The notes beneath the pieces were generated by a model. It did not search any database, was not told where the DNA came from, and saw only the letters and a list, made by a program, of their open reading frames with translations. The translations under genes were made by a program, and so were the position numbers. This document shows positions 45,947-56,146 of a stretch of 64,000 nt of DNA, one piece after another; the first letter of the stretch is position 1, and the number at the start of each line of letters is the position of its first letter. This DNA is from Jutongia huaianensis (lineage in GTDB: Bacteria > Bacillota > Clostridia > Lachnospirales > Lachnospiraceae). Location: positions 62,001-126,000 of the forward strand of contig NZ_JACRSX010000004.1 in NCBI RefSeq assembly GCF_014384985.1. The letters are read 5' to 3'.

Positions 45947-46009
45947 TCCTTATCACCTCATACCGATCTATCTTTTACCACAATACCGTCACCTTGTGGC
46001 AAAACGGTA

Positions 46010-47083
46010 TTATTTTTCTTTCGCTTTCTGCATCTGAACTAATTCATCATGGAGTGCATTCAAAAGCTGATCCTCCGGAAGTTTTTTTACAACCTCTCCC
46101 TTTTTGATCAGAAGACCTTCTCCTTTGCCTCCTGCAATTCCTATGTCTGCTTCTCTCGCCTCTCCCGGTCCATTGACAACACAGCCCATAACAGCAACCT
46201 TTACATCAAGATCCATATCACGGACCATATCCTCCACCTTGCCTGCCAGTCCGATCAGATCAATCTGGGTTCTTCCACAGGTAGGACAAGACACAACCGT
46301 CACACCACCCTTACGAAGCCCCAATGTCCGAAGGATCAGACGTGCAGACCGGATCTCCTCCTGAGGATCTCCGGTCAGGGAGACACGGATCGTATCACCA
46401 ATGCCCTGATACAAAATATTTCCCAGACCAATGGCAGATTTGATATTGCCGGACAGAACGGTTCCGGACTCTGTAATCCCCACATGAAGCGGATAATTTG
46501 TCTTCTGCGCGATCAGTTCGTGTGCTTTGATACACATCAATACATCAGAGGACTTGATACTGATCACCAGATTATCGTATCCCATATCCTCGATCAGTTT
46601 CACCTTGCCAAGAGCACTTCGTACAATCCCCTCTGCAGTTACACCACCATATTCCTGTATGTACTCCTTTTCCAGAGAACCACTGTTGACACCCACGCGG
46701 ATCGGAATATTCCTCTCCTTTGCCACATCCACCACGGCACGGACACGATCATTATCTCCGATATTGCCCGGATTAATGCGGATCTTGTCTGCTCCATGCT
46801 CCATAGCTGCAATCGCCAGCCTGTAGTCAAAATGAATATCCGCCACCAGAGGAATATGGATCTGCTTCTTGATCTGCTCCAGTGCCTCTGCCGCCTCCAT
46901 CGTCGGCACGGCACACCGGATGATATCGCAGCCCAGATCCTCCAATTTATGAATCTGGGCTACGGTTGCTGCAACATCCTCTGTCTTTGTATTTGTCATA
47001 GACTGGATTGCCACCGGATTTCCTCCGCCGATGGCAACGTCTCCGATATGAACTACTTTTGTATGATCTCTGTACATTTTCAT
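46010..47083 (-). CDS. ispG: 4-hydroxy-3-methylbut-2-en-1-yl diphosphate synthase
   Basis: MEP-pathway iron-sulfur enzyme. TIM barrel start (VHIGDVAIGGGNPVAIQSMTN) and [4Fe-4S] ligands in CPTCGR and GCVVNGPGE. About 357 residues from the ATG at 47083 (or 47077); GGAAAGG precedes both. Overlap of the longer frame with rseP (47098) is less likely. Fits between rseP and polC as usual. Confidence 0.95.
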   Translation of the reverse strand: MKMYRDHTKVVHIGDVAIGGGNPVAIQSMTNTKTEDVAATVAQIHKLEDLGCDIIRCAVPTMEAAEALEQIKKQIHIPLVADIHFDYRLAIAAMEHGADKIRINPGNIGDNDRVRAVVDVAKERNIPIRVGVNSGSLEKEYIQEYGGVTAEGIVRSALGKVKLIEDMGYDNLVISIKSSDVLMCIKAHELIAQKTNYPLHVGITESGTVLSGNIKSAIGLGNILYQGIGDTIRVSLTGDPQEEIRSARLILRTLGLRKGGVTVVSCPTCGRTQIDLIGLAGKVEDMVRDMDLDVKVAVMGCVVNGPGEAREADIGIAGGKGEGLLIKKGEVVKKLPEDQLLNALHDELVQMQKAKEK

Positions 47084-47097
47084 CACACCTTTCCCTA

Positions 47098-48450
47098 TTA
47101 ATGTATAATCTTCCAAATATCATTAAACATGATCAGTACCATCAGAATCATCAGCAAGAAGAAACCGATCACATGAACAAAACCTTCCTTCTCCCGATCC
47201 ACCGGCTTGCCCCGAACCGCCTCAATCAGGATAAATACAAGTCTTCCACCGTCCAGCGCCGGTAATGGCAGAAGATTCATCACTCCCAGGTTGGCACTTA
47301 AAAGCACGGACATATAGAGCATATTGATAATGACTGTCTTTACACCATACTCTACACTCTGGTCAATTACACCACCTACGGCATCCACGATACCAACGAC
47401 ACCGGATACATCATTGCGGGATACTTTTCCCCGCACCAGCTGTCCCAGACTCGCTACGGTAGTCTCAATCCAGTATTTCACCTCTATCACGCTATATTTG
47501 AGAACTGCGGCCGGTCCCTTCATCTCATTTTTGGATGCGGCAAAGCCCAGCGTCTTTCCCTCATATGGCTTTGGTGTCACCTGGAAGGTTTTCTCTTCGC
47601 CTTTCCGGTCAACGACAAATGTGACCGCTTTGCCTGTTTTATATTTCTCCATAATACGGCTCAGCTCTCCGCTGTTTGTTACCTTCGTCCCATTGACCTC
47701 CAGGATCGTATCCTTTTCCTTCACGCCAGCTTTCTTGAAGGCTCCATCATCCGTAACCTCGGAAACCTCCGCCTTTGACTTTTCATCAGAAGGATAACTA
47801 AATCCAAACAGATATGTCTTGTAATCCGGATCGATCGAAAGCGTCTTTTCCTTTCCGTCCCGTTCCACTACGACTTTTACCGTATCTTCCGTCAGCGGAT
47901 GAAGCTGCAGATACGTGGTGATCTCTCTTCCGATGGAGATTTTATGTCCGTTAATACTCCGTACCATATCACCCTCCTGCACTCCGGCAGCCTCTCCCGG
48001 CTGTCCCGGCAGCACTTGTACTACCTCCGGCATATCAATGCCGGCGTTCCCAAGAATGATAATGGAGAACACAAATGCCAGAATAAAGTTAAAAAACGGA
48101 CCTGCAAAGATGACGGAAAATCTTGCCCACACACCTTTGCTATTGAAAGATCCCTCGGATTCATCCTCCGTATCCTCTCCTACCATAGCACAGGAGCCTC
48201 CGATCGGAAACAGCTTCCATGAATACTTCGTGATATGAGCCCAGTCCTCTCTCTCCTCAAACAGCTTCTGACTGCAAAACAACTTACAGGTCATTCCCTT
48301 GTCTGTCTTGCAAAAGGTGATGATCCTCGGTCCCATTCCCACCGAAAACTCTGTGACCTCCACTCCGTTTTTCTTTGCGAGCAGAAAATGTCCGAACTCA
48401 TGAACCACCACGATAACGGTAAATATCAACAATGCCGCAACAATATTCAT
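47098..48450 (-). CDS. rseP: RIP metalloprotease RseP (site-2 protease)
   Basis: 450 residues. Zinc site VVHEFGHFLLAKKNG (His17, Glu18, His21) in the first membrane helix, then two PDZ domains (GMVQVLPGQPGEAAGVQEGD-like VLPGQPGEAAGVQEGD, and FKKAGVKEKDTILEVNG). LDGGRLVFILIEA near the C-terminus supplies the third zinc ligand. Cleaves membrane-bound anti-sigma factors or remnant signal peptides. In the normal position between dxr and ispG. Confidence 0.95.
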   Translation of the reverse strand: MNIVAALLIFTVIVVVHEFGHFLLAKKNGVEVTEFSVGMGPRIITFCKTDKGMTCKLFCSQKLFEEREDWAHITKYSWKLFPIGGSCAMVGEDTEDESEGSFNSKGVWARFSVIFAGPFFNFILAFVFSIIILGNAGIDMPEVVQVLPGQPGEAAGVQEGDMVRSINGHKISIGREITTYLQLHPLTEDTVKVVVERDGKEKTLSIDPDYKTYLFGFSYPSDEKSKAEVSEVTDDGAFKKAGVKEKDTILEVNGTKVTNSGELSRIMEKYKTGKAVTFVVDRKGEEKTFQVTPKPYEGKTLGFAASKNEMKGPAAVLKYSVIEVKYWIETTVASLGQLVRGKVSRNDVSGVVGIVDAVGGVIDQSVEYGVKTVIINMLYMSVLLSANLGVMNLLPLPALDGGRLVFILIEAVRGKPVDREKEGFVHVIGFFLLMILMVLIMFNDIWKIIH

Positions 48451-48494
48451 TCCAACAACCAGCCTCTCTTCTCATTATTTATGCGTAATTTCTA

Positions 48495-48542
48495 CATATG
48501 TCGAAGTTTCAAAGAAACTCCTGATATAAACTCCTTAGAGTT
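48495..48542. repeat. Diverged copy C of the dispersed palindromic repeat
   Basis: CATATG-TCGAAGTTTC-AAAGAAACTCC-TGATATAAACTCC, clearly related to copies A and B (GGAGTTTC hairpin and downstream ATATAAACTCC), overlapping the dxr stop codon (48535-48537). More diverged, so called at lower confidence. Confidence 0.5.
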
Positions 48543-49683
48543 CTTTTTCTTTTTCAATTTTTGCATATACCTCTGCCTCCACCGCAAGAATCTCATCCAG
48601 TGAAGGATTGGAAATCTTATGATGATCATTCATACATTTCTCAATGATCTCAGGAATATCCAGGTAACCGATCTTTCGATCCAAAAACATCGCAACTGCT
48701 TTCTCATTGGCAGCATTAAACACCGTCGGCATACTGCCTCCCTGACGTCCCGCCTCATACGCCAAGGCAAGACCACGGAAGGTTTCCGGATCCGGCTTTT
48801 CAAAGGTAATATCTGTAAGCCTCGAAAAATCAAGACGCTCTCCCGGCAGATTTCTTCTCTGGGGATATGTCAGCGCATACTGGATCGGAAGCTTCATATC
48901 TGGTGTTCCAAGCTGCGCCATCACTGCACCATCTACAAACTCTACCATAGAATGAATCACACTCTGAGGCTGGATTACTACCTGAATGTGATCATAATCC
49001 ACATCAAACAGCCAGCGGGCTTCCATTACCTCCAGTCCCTTATTGACCATGGTGGAAGAATCAATCGTGATCTTGCGTCCCATAGACCAGTTCGGATGTT
49101 TTAATGCATCTTCCACGGTAACGTGAGCAAGCTCTTCCCGCTTTTTTCCCCGGAACGGTCCGCCGGATGCCGTCAGCAGGATCTTACTGATCTCCCCATG
49201 ATGCTCTCCGTTCAGACACTGAAAGATTGCCGCATGCTCACTGTCTACCGGTGTCAGAAGTACCTGATGCTGTTTAATCATCGGCATTATAATATGTCCC
49301 GCTGTCACCAGCGTCTCCTTATTGGCAAAGGCAATGTCCTTGCCATTTTTGATTGCCTCGATCACCGGACGGATTCCGATCATCCCTACCACAGCAGCTA
49401 CCACCACATCAGCCGATGCCACTGTTGCACAGGCGGTCAGTCCATCCATGCCATACAGCACGGAAACATTCTCGTCTGCTACTCTGCGTGCCAGCTCTCT
49501 CGCCTTCTCCTCCCGGTAAATACATACTACCTCCGGATGAAACTTGCGGATCTGCTGCTCCACCAGATCAATATTACTTCCGGCAGCCAATGCCACCACT
49601 TTCATATCCTCGTTATTCTCTACAACCTCCAGCGTCTGTGTTCCAATGGAACCTGTAGAGCCCAAAATTGCTAAATGTCTCAC
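48535..49683 (-). CDS. dxr: 1-deoxy-D-xylulose 5-phosphate reductoisomerase
   Basis: 382 residues. NADPH-binding GSTGSIGTQTLE (8-19), substrate/metal region TPVDSEHAAIFQCL and ASGGPFRG, and GRKITIDSSTMVNKGLEVMEA. Second step of the MEP isoprenoid pathway. Ends inside repeat copy C, 84 bp before rseP. Confidence 0.96.
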   Translation of the reverse strand: MRHLAILGSTGSIGTQTLEVVENNEDMKVVALAAGSNIDLVEQQIRKFHPEVVCIYREEKARELARRVADENVSVLYGMDGLTACATVASADVVVAAVVGMIGIRPVIEAIKNGKDIAFANKETLVTAGHIIMPMIKQHQVLLTPVDSEHAAIFQCLNGEHHGEISKILLTASGGPFRGKKREELAHVTVEDALKHPNWSMGRKITIDSSTMVNKGLEVMEARWLFDVDYDHIQVVIQPQSVIHSMVEFVDGAVMAQLGTPDMKLPIQYALTYPQRRNLPGERLDFSRLTDITFEKPDPETFRGLALAYEAGRQGGSMPTVFNAANEKAVAMFLDRKIGYLDIPEIIEKCMNDHHKISNPSLDEILAVEAEVYAKIEKEKEL

Positions 49684-49761
49684 TTGGATCCTCCCATTGT
49701 AAATAATTCCCTTATCTGACTACAATCATAAGTTGAAATTGTGATTTTCTTCTCTGACTGC

Positions 49762-50550
49762 CTATAGCAGAATTGCAAGAAGATAAACTAAAGGTGCCGT
49801 AAATATAATACTGTCAAAACGGTCCAGAATGCCACCATGACCCGGTATCAGCTTTCCATAATCCTTAATATCATAATTACGCTTAATTGCGGAAGCTGTC
49901 AGATCTCCAATCTGGGAGATTACGGAACCAACACCTCCGATCATTGCAAACTGCCACCAGAATTCGGTCTCCTGACGATAAAATGCCAGTGCGAACAGAA
50001 AGCCGATCAGGGCAGCACCAATAATCCCGCCCAGACAACCTTCAATGGTCTTATTCGGACTCAGCTTCGATGGCAGTTTATGCTTTCCAAACAGCTTTCC
50101 GGCACAATACGCACAGGTATCAGACCCCCAGGAAGCCACAAAGATCAGCCATACTGTCAGGATCCCCCCCTCCAGATAACGTACTTTAAAGATAAAGGAC
50201 ATCATCAGAGTCACATAAACAAGTCCGAAAAACAATAAGGTCATCTGATCCGAATGATATTTTGGATAAGCGATCACATAACACGCCATCATTACCATCA
50301 GAGTAAGAATCAGCCATAATATTAAATATTCATAATATCCGTCTAATATGAGAATATCCAGAATCACACTGGATATATATCCAATCACGGCAGGAGGTGT
50401 TTTTTGAAGTCCTGCTGCACGATAAAGCTCAAATAACCCGATCAGCGAAATCGCTGTCACTACCCAGAATAGCGGCCATCCGCCGTTTACCATCAGTGCT
50501 ATGGTGATCGCCACCAGCACGATCCCGCTTGCCAATCTTGTCCAAAACAT
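49762..50550 (-). CDS. cdsA: Phosphatidate cytidylyltransferase
   Basis: 262 residues, about eight membrane helices. C-terminal family signature SQIGDLTASAIKRNYDIKDYG and LIPGHGGILDRFDS. Makes CDP-diacylglycerol for phospholipid synthesis. Between uppS and dxr, the standard order. Confidence 0.95.
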   Translation of the reverse strand: MFWTRLASGIVLVAITIALMVNGGWPLFWVVTAISLIGLFELYRAAGLQKTPPAVIGYISSVILDILILDGYYEYLILWLILTLMVMMACYVIAYPKYHSDQMTLLFFGLVYVTLMMSFIFKVRYLEGGILTVWLIFVASWGSDTCAYCAGKLFGKHKLPSKLSPNKTIEGCLGGIIGAALIGFLFALAFYRQETEFWWQFAMIGGVGSVISQIGDLTASAIKRNYDIKDYGKLIPGHGGILDRFDSIIFTAPLVYLLAILL

Positions 50551-50577
50551 TACAAATACCTCACCTTTCCGATCACA

Positions 50578-51291
50578 CTAAATTCCTCCGAATCGTCTGT
50601 CTCTCGACTGGAAAAACTCAACTGCCTTTTCCAGTTCTTTTTTATTGAAATCCGGCCACAGGGTGTCCGTAAAATAAAACTCTGCATAAGCAAGCTGCCA
50701 CAACAGATAATTGGATAATCTCTGCTCCCCGCTGGTCCGTATCATCAGATCCGGATCGGGAATCCCTTTGGTATCCAGATATTCAGCAATCTTTTCCTCT
50801 GTTACCTCCTCTGCGTGAAGCGAGCCATTCTCAGCATCCTGTACCATATTATGTACTGCTCTGCGCAGCTCATCCCTGCCGCCATAATTGAGGGCAACCT
50901 GAAAATGAAGTCCGGTATTGCTTGCCGATACCTCCTCCAGCTCTTTGATCTTTGCCTGCAGATCCGGTTCCAGACGGCTGATGTCACCGATCACACGCAC
51001 CTGCATATTGTTCTTTTTGCTTGTCTTAATACAATCCTTCAGATAGCTGTGAAGAAGCTTCATCAGGGCATCTACTTCCTCCTGTGGTCTTGACCAGTTT
51101 TCTGTGGAAAACGCATACATAGTAACATACTCAATTCCCATATTCCATGCTGCCTCACAGATCTTTTCCACATTTTTGCTGCCGGCGGCATGACCGGCAT
51201 TTCTTGGGAGCATACGCTTTTTGGCCCATCTGCCGTTTCCGTCCAATATGATTGCCACATGTCTTGGCACTGCTTTATTATTCTCACCCAT
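50578..51291 (-). CDS. uppS: Isoprenyl transferase (undecaprenyl diphosphate synthase)
   Basis: 237 residues. Catalytic Asp17 in HVAIILDGNGRWAKKR, and the C-terminal DLMIRTSGEQRLSNYLLWQ then FYFTDTLWPDF. Makes the C55 carrier for peptidoglycan, linking the MEP genes to wall synthesis. Confidence 0.95.
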   Translation of the reverse strand: MGENNKAVPRHVAIILDGNGRWAKKRMLPRNAGHAAGSKNVEKICEAAWNMGIEYVTMYAFSTENWSRPQEEVDALMKLLHSYLKDCIKTSKKNNMQVRVIGDISRLEPDLQAKIKELEEVSASNTGLHFQVALNYGGRDELRRAVHNMVQDAENGSLHAEEVTEEKIAEYLDTKGIPDPDLMIRTSGEQRLSNYLLWQLAYAEFYFTDTLWPDFNKKELEKAVEFFQSRDRRFGGI

Positions 51292-51406
51292 AGGTCTACG
51301 AATCCTTTCTCTTTCTCTTGATATCTATGTCAAAAGACAACTTGATGTAAATTTCTGAACTTAGAAAACACAGGGACAGACAACCGCCTATCCCTGCTGA
51401 AAAATC

Positions 51407-51961
51407 TTATACTGTCATAATTTCCTTTGACTTATCCTCAACCATGCCATCTACCTTTTTGATATAGGTATCTGTGAGCTTCTGGATGTCATCCTGCAAT
51501 GTCTTCTCCTCATCCTCAGAGATTTCATTTGCTTTCTGCTCCTTCTTGATCGCATCGTTAGCATCACGACGGATATTTCGAATAGCTACCTTCGCATTTT
51601 CACCCTTCTTGCGAACATCCTTTACTAACTCCTTACGACGCTCCTCCGTAAGCTCCGGGAAAGTCAGGCGGATTGCCTTACCATCATTGTTTGGTGTCAG
51701 TCCGAGATCTGATGTCATAATCGCTTTCTCAATCTCCTTGATCAGGCTTGCCTCCCAAGGCTGAATCACCAGAGTACGTGCCTCTGATACCGAAATGTTT
51801 GCCACGCTCTGCAGATTGGACTGTGTACCATAATAATCTACGGTGATCTTGTCCAGCACATGCGGATTGGCACGTCCTGCACGGATCGTTGTATACTCAC
51901 CGGACAGGCTGTCCAGTGTCTTGTTCATTTTGTCCTCATACTGTTTTAATTCCACGCTCAT
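51407..51961 (-). CDS. frr: Ribosome recycling factor
   Basis: 184 residues, complete. Family segments [35 protein letters not shown] and [18 protein letters not shown]. Works with EF-G to split post-termination ribosomes. 17 bp after pyrH. Beyond its stop a weak 6-bp hairpin was seen (about 51370-51395) but not called a terminator. Confidence 0.96.
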   Translation of the reverse strand: MSVELKQYEDKMNKTLDSLSGEYTTIRAGRANPHVLDKITVDYYGTQSNLQSVANISVSEARTLVIQPWEASLIKEIEKAIMTSDLGLTPNNDGKAIRLTFPELTEERRKELVKDVRKKGENAKVAIRNIRRDANDAIKKEQKANEISEDEEKTLQDDIQKLTDTYIKKVDGMVEDKSKEIMTV

Positions 51962-51978
51962 TGTAATCCTCCATTTAA

Positions 51979-52683
51979 TTATGCTGTCACAAGGGTGCCG
52001 TGAGTGGTTCCCTGTACTGTATTAACGATACTGTTTTCCTCATTTAAACCAAAGATCATCATCGGCATATGATTTTCCATGCACAGAACGGCTGCTGCCA
52101 GATCAATGACACCAAGTCTCTGGTTGATGACCTCATTGATATCGATCTCATCATACTTTTTGGCATCCGGATTGACTGCCGGATCAGAATCATACACGCC
52201 GTCAATAGACTTGCCGGACAGAATAATGTCCGCTTCCATCTCCACTGCTCTCAATACAAGAGCGGTATCTGTTGAGAAGTACGGATGACCGGTACCACCG
52301 GCAAAAAATGTTACAACTCCCTGCTCCATGTACTTCACTGCCAAATCCTTTGAGAAGAGCTCGGTAAAGGAGCTGCAGGCAAACGGTGTCAGCACAGCTG
52401 TCTGAATCCCGACAGAACGGAATATCTCAGAAACATAAATGCAGTTCATTACGGTAGCAAGTGTACCGATCTGATCTGCTTTGGTGCGGTCGATGTTCTT
52501 GCTGGTACGTCCTCTCCAAAAGTTACCGCCACCTGTTACAACACCGATCTGGATTCCCTGATCCACAAGCTCTTTCACCTGTCTGGCAATCTCAAGACAG
52601 GTTGCCTCGTCAAAGCCGGTCTTGTTTGGACCGGCAAGGGCTTCACCACTTAATTTTAATAACACTCTCTTATACTTTGCCAT
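51979..52683 (-). CDS. pyrH: UMP kinase
   Basis: 234 residues. Amino-acid-kinase fold: KLSGEALAG (10-18), [31 protein letters not shown] and a C-terminal [14 protein letters not shown]. Phosphorylates UMP to UDP. First gene of the conserved cluster here; rpsB-tsf, often upstream, are absent from the window. Confidence 0.96.
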   Translation of the reverse strand: MAKYKRVLLKLSGEALAGPNKTGFDEATCLEIARQVKELVDQGIQIGVVTGGGNFWRGRTSKNIDRTKADQIGTLATVMNCIYVSEIFRSVGIQTAVLTPFACSSFTELFSKDLAVKYMEQGVVTFFAGGTGHPYFSTDTALVLRAVEMEADIILSGKSIDGVYDSDPAVNPDAKKYDEIDINEVINQRLGVIDLAAAVLCMENHMPMMIFGLNEENSIVNTVQGTTHGTLVTA

Positions 52684-52703
52684 AATTTTTGTCCATCCCC
52701 ATA

Positions 52704-53507
52704 TTATTTATCTTCAAAAAACTCATCCAGGTTCACACCTGCATAGTTCAATGAGCAGTATCCATCTACAACAGCTCCTGTATTGACCTGAATGGATTTC
52801 GCCTTGATACTTCCCTGTACAATAGCTGTAGAATCCACGATCACCGGTCCGTTGACATCAATATTTCCCTTGACAGCACCGGCTACTGTTGCGGAAGTAC
52901 CCTCGATATCTCCGATGACTACAGTGCCGCCGGATATCTCTACGGCACCCTCACTCTTAATATTGCCCTCCAGACGCTTGGTCTGTACCAATACGTCAGA
53001 AGCAGACACATTACCGGAAATCGTACCATATACGGAAACTCTGCCGAGACAGTCCACATCACCGGTAATGGTACCCATAACCTCCAGAGATCCCTCGGAA
53101 GAAATGCCACCATTGATGGTTGTTCCCTTAGTGATCACGGTCACATCATCGTCATCCGTATCAATCTGCGCTGCCCTGACCTCCGGCTGACTTTCCTCTA
53201 CAGGAGTCTCCTCCTTGGCTGCCTTCAGGATATCCTCTACAGATAACTCCTCATCAACAGGCTCCGGCTCCTCTTCCTCTCTGGCAGCCTTCAGAATATC
53301 CTCCACGGAAAGCTCCTCCTGCTGCTCTTCCGGCTCCTCTGCCGCACTTTCCGGAGCAACCGTTTCTTCTGCCGGCTCCTCCTCTGCTGCACTATCCGCA
53401 AACAGACTGTCATCTGCTTTCTCTGCCTTTGTATCATCCGCCAGATCATCACCAAAGATCTGACTGAGTATGTCCTTATCTACATTTGCATCTTCAAATT
53501 CACTCAT
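52704..53507 (-). CDS. Bactofilin-like polymer-forming protein with acidic repeat N-terminus
   Basis: About 267 residues from the ATG at 53507 (or 53519). The N-terminal half is acidic and disordered, with the unit EELSVEDILKAA repeated twice (53208-53330). The C-terminal half is a beta-helix bactofilin/DUF583 domain (VITKGTTINGGISSEGSLEV, GDVDCLGRVSVYGTISGN). Forms cytoskeletal polymers in related bacteria. 20 bp upstream of pyrH and co-directional, an unusual neighbour for that cluster. Confidence 0.85.
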   Translation of the reverse strand: MSEFEDANVDKDILSQIFGDDLADDTKAEKADDSLFADSAAEEEPAEETVAPESAAEEPEEQQEELSVEDILKAAREEEEPEPVDEELSVEDILKAAKEETPVEESQPEVRAAQIDTDDDDVTVITKGTTINGGISSEGSLEVMGTITGDVDCLGRVSVYGTISGNVSASDVLVQTKRLEGNIKSEGAVEISGGTVVIGDIEGTSATVAGAVKGNIDVNGPVIVDSTAIVQGSIKAKSIQVNTGAVVDGYCSLNYAGVNLDEFFEDK

Positions 53508-53622
53508 CTTATTAACCATGCCTTTCCTGTACCTGCAAATTTGGGACCGCAGATACAAATATATATGTGAAAATTTATTTTCACACTGTCCCTTGTTCTT
53601 TTGCCATTTCTTTTTTCTTTTG

Positions 53623-54564
53623 TCAGCTCACAGAATCCTTTGATACATGCTGTACCAATGGTGTCTTATCTGTGATCGGCAATATATCATAACCAGCATT
53701 TTTCAGCTGTTTGATCAGCTTTGGTAAAGATTCTGCCGTTGCTGTTTTGGTCTGCTCATCATGCATTAGTAATACCACATTACTGCCTGCCGCCTTAACA
53801 TTTCTCAGGGCATGCTCCACCAGCTGGTCAGCCGTATAGGACTTTCCTGTAGCATCATCATTCTGGGCATTCCAGTCAAAATATGTCAGACCACTTTGAT
53901 TCAGATAACGGATACATTCCTTCATCGGTACCTTGCTGACAGTATTGCTGCTCCCTCCGGGAAAACGGTAATACTTTGGTCTGACTCCGGTGATCTGATA
54001 TAAATAATCACTGATCCCTGTCACATCCTTCTCAAAAGATTCCAGATCAGCATACACCGTCCGGTAAACATGTGTATAAGAATGCATTCCCAGAGTATGC
54101 CCCTCCGAAACGATCCTCTGATATCTCTTCTGATTGGCCTCCCCTTTCTGGGCAATACAAAAAAATGTTGCCCGGACATTATTGGCTGCCAGCGTATCCA
54201 GGATGGAATCCGTATTTGCACTTGGTCCATCATCAAAGGTCAGATAGACATTCGGCTTCTCCGGATCATCATAGAGAGCCGCCTGTATTTTCTCCAGCTC
54301 CTTTTGCTTTTCCTGAAGCTCTTTCTGCAGATCGTCAAGCTCCTTCCGGAGATTTTCCCGATCTGTTTTATTCTGCTTCAGCTGCTGTTCCAGCCGGTCG
54401 ATCTTTCCTCCAAGCGTCTGTACCCGTTTATGATTCCGATAGCCATAAATGCACAATCCCAGGATGATCAGCAGACACACACTAAACAAAATCCGGCGAA
54501 CCATCATTGCCTGTTTCCGCCTCTGACGCCGTCTTGCACGGATGCGTTCCTCCTGTCGTGTCAT
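53623..54564 (-). CDS. Membrane-anchored polysaccharide deacetylase (NodB domain)
   Basis: About 313 residues from the ATG at 54564 (GGAGAGAGGGGG before it). Short basic N-terminus, one membrane helix (about residues 24-41), a Lys/Glu coiled coil (about 45-90), and a NodB deacetylase domain: VYLTFDDGPSANTDSILDTL (metal-binding Asp), GHTLGMHSYTH (His pair), YYRFPGGSSN. Likely removes acetyl groups from peptidoglycan or a surface glycan outside the cell. Confidence 0.92.
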   Translation of the reverse strand: MTRQEERIRARRRQRRKQAMMVRRILFSVCLLIILGLCIYGYRNHKRVQTLGGKIDRLEQQLKQNKTDRENLRKELDDLQKELQEKQKELEKIQAALYDDPEKPNVYLTFDDGPSANTDSILDTLAANNVRATFFCIAQKGEANQKRYQRIVSEGHTLGMHSYTHVYRTVYADLESFEKDVTGISDYLYQITGVRPKYYRFPGGSSNTVSKVPMKECIRYLNQSGLTYFDWNAQNDDATGKSYTADQLVEHALRNVKAAGSNVVLLMHDEQTKTATAESLPKLIKQLKNAGYDILPITDKTPLVQHVSKDSVS

Positions 54565-54652
54565 TTCGTCCCCCTCTCTCCTATGGAAACAAGACCCATA
54601 TTGCAAAAGTATAACATATCTTTGCTGTTTCGTCCAGTACACGAGTTGTCAT

Positions 54653-56146
54653 CTATTGATTTAATTCATCCAGTAATTCCCGTCTTCTGGTGCCGATCAA
54701 AAGCTCCTGATTATACTGCAGATACCGCTCGCATGGATGCTGCGCAAAAAACTGTACTGCCTCCGTCATTAACGTCAGCTCCGTGACAAACAATATCATC
54801 TCCTGTCCGTTCCCAAAGGCATTTTCCATAAAATCAAAGGCTGCCTCGACTGCCTTTTCCCCTTCCTGCTCCAGAAGTTCCAGCTGCTGCCGGCACTGCT
54901 CGAAGCCGGCAGCGGCCTCTCCAAAAGCTTCTTTTGCCTCTGCTGCTGCCGGCTGAAACGCTGCCATCTCCCGGACCAGACTCTCCTTTTCCCGAAGAGC
55001 GGAATTTTCCTCCAGTTCTGCCCTCCCGGCCTTCTGATTCATTGCTTCCAGCTTTTCCAAAAGCATTTTATATTGCTCCGCCGGTGTCTGATGCGTTTCC
55101 TCTTCCTTTAAGGTATGCTGATATTCCTTTAAATAGTCATACCACCGGTCTGTTTTTCTTTTTTGCCGGCATATCTGTCCCAGCCGGCTCTGAAGCGCAT
55201 CCGTTAAAAGTTCCACAACACTGACCCGCTCATCAAATGCAGCATGAAAAAGTCTCGTATACACCTCCGTCCGGACACATCCTTTGAGAATCTCCGGGAT
55301 GCCGTAATCATCCTGATATTTATGATACAGCTCCAGATATGCCGCCACATCCTCTGCCACATCGTGATGACGAAGGAATTCATAGACAACTTCCTCCCCT
55401 GCCGGAAGTCCCAGCTCCTCATAGGCATAGACAAGCTGGCTGAGATCCTCCCAGCCTCTGGCTGTCACAAACTGCAGACCATCCACATCAGCTTCCACCC
55501 GGTAAAAATTCTTTGGGCGAAGCTCCAGATAGCTTAACAGGGCACCGTGTATCCTCTGCTTTCTCGCATACTCCTTCCAGACACCGTAATCCGCTTCCAC
55601 GTCGATCCGGCGGACGCGGTCCAATGTAACCATATCAAAATCCCGGACGGATTTATTATATTCCGGCGGATTTCCTGCCGCCACGATCACCCATCCCTCC
55701 GGCACCTTCTGGTTACCAAACATCTTCCCCTGAAGAAACTGCAGCATGGTCGGTGCCAGTGTTTCTGAAACACAGTTGATCTCATCCACAAAAAGGATTC
55801 CCTCCTGCAGACCGGTCTCCTCCATCCTCCGGTATACACTGGCAATGATCTCGCTCATCGTATATTCTGTGACGGAATACGTCTTTCCGTCATAAGAGGT
55901 CTCACGGATAAACGGCAGCCCCACAGCACTCTGTCTCGTGTGGTGGGTAATATTGTATGCCACTAATGCAACTTTGCACTCCCGTGCGATCTGTTCCATA
56001 ATCTGTGTCTTTCCAATTCCCGGAGGCCCCATCAAAAGGATCGGTCTCTGACGGACAGAGGGAATTTTGTAATCTCCCATCTCATCCTTTTTCAGATATG
56101 CCTGTACAGTATTTTTTATCTCATTCTTTGCCTCTTTAATATTCAT
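54653..56146 (-). CDS. MoxR-type AAA+ ATPase with long C-terminal coiled-coil
   Basis: About 497 residues from the ATG at 56146, overlapping the VWA gene by 11 bp. Walker A GPPGIGKT (about 40-47), Walker B ILFVDEIN, sensor AAGNPPEYN. The C-terminal half (about 330-470) is Glu/Gln/Ala-rich coiled coil, not typical of small MoxR proteins. MoxR ATPases usually act as chaperones with VWA partners; the partner gene lies directly upstream. Confidence 0.88.
   Translation of the reverse strand: MNIKEAKNEIKNTVQAYLKKDEMGDYKIPSVRQRPILLMGPPGIGKTQIMEQIARECKVALVAYNITHHTRQSAVGLPFIRETSYDGKTYSVTEYTMSEIIASVYRRMEETGLQEGILFVDEINCVSETLAPTMLQFLQGKMFGNQKVPEGWVIVAAGNPPEYNKSVRDFDMVTLDRVRRIDVEADYGVWKEYARKQRIHGALLSYLELRPKNFYRVEADVDGLQFVTARGWEDLSQLVYAYEELGLPAGEEVVYEFLRHHDVAEDVAAYLELYHKYQDDYGIPEILKGCVRTEVYTRLFHAAFDERVSVVELLTDALQSRLGQICRQKRKTDRWYDYLKEYQHTLKEEETHQTPAEQYKMLLEKLEAMNQKAGRAELEENSALREKESLVREMAAFQPAAAEAKEAFGEAAAGFEQCRQQLELLEQEGEKAVEAAFDFMENAFGNGQEMILFVTELTLMTEAVQFFAQHPCERYLQYNQELLIGTRRRELLDELNQ

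Noticed and set aside
45982..46011. Terminator at the ispG stop
   Set aside because: AATACCGT/ACGGTATT stem is present but the minus-strand side has no T-tract, so it was not called.
51370..51395. frr terminator
   Set aside because: Only a 6-bp stem with a weak tail.
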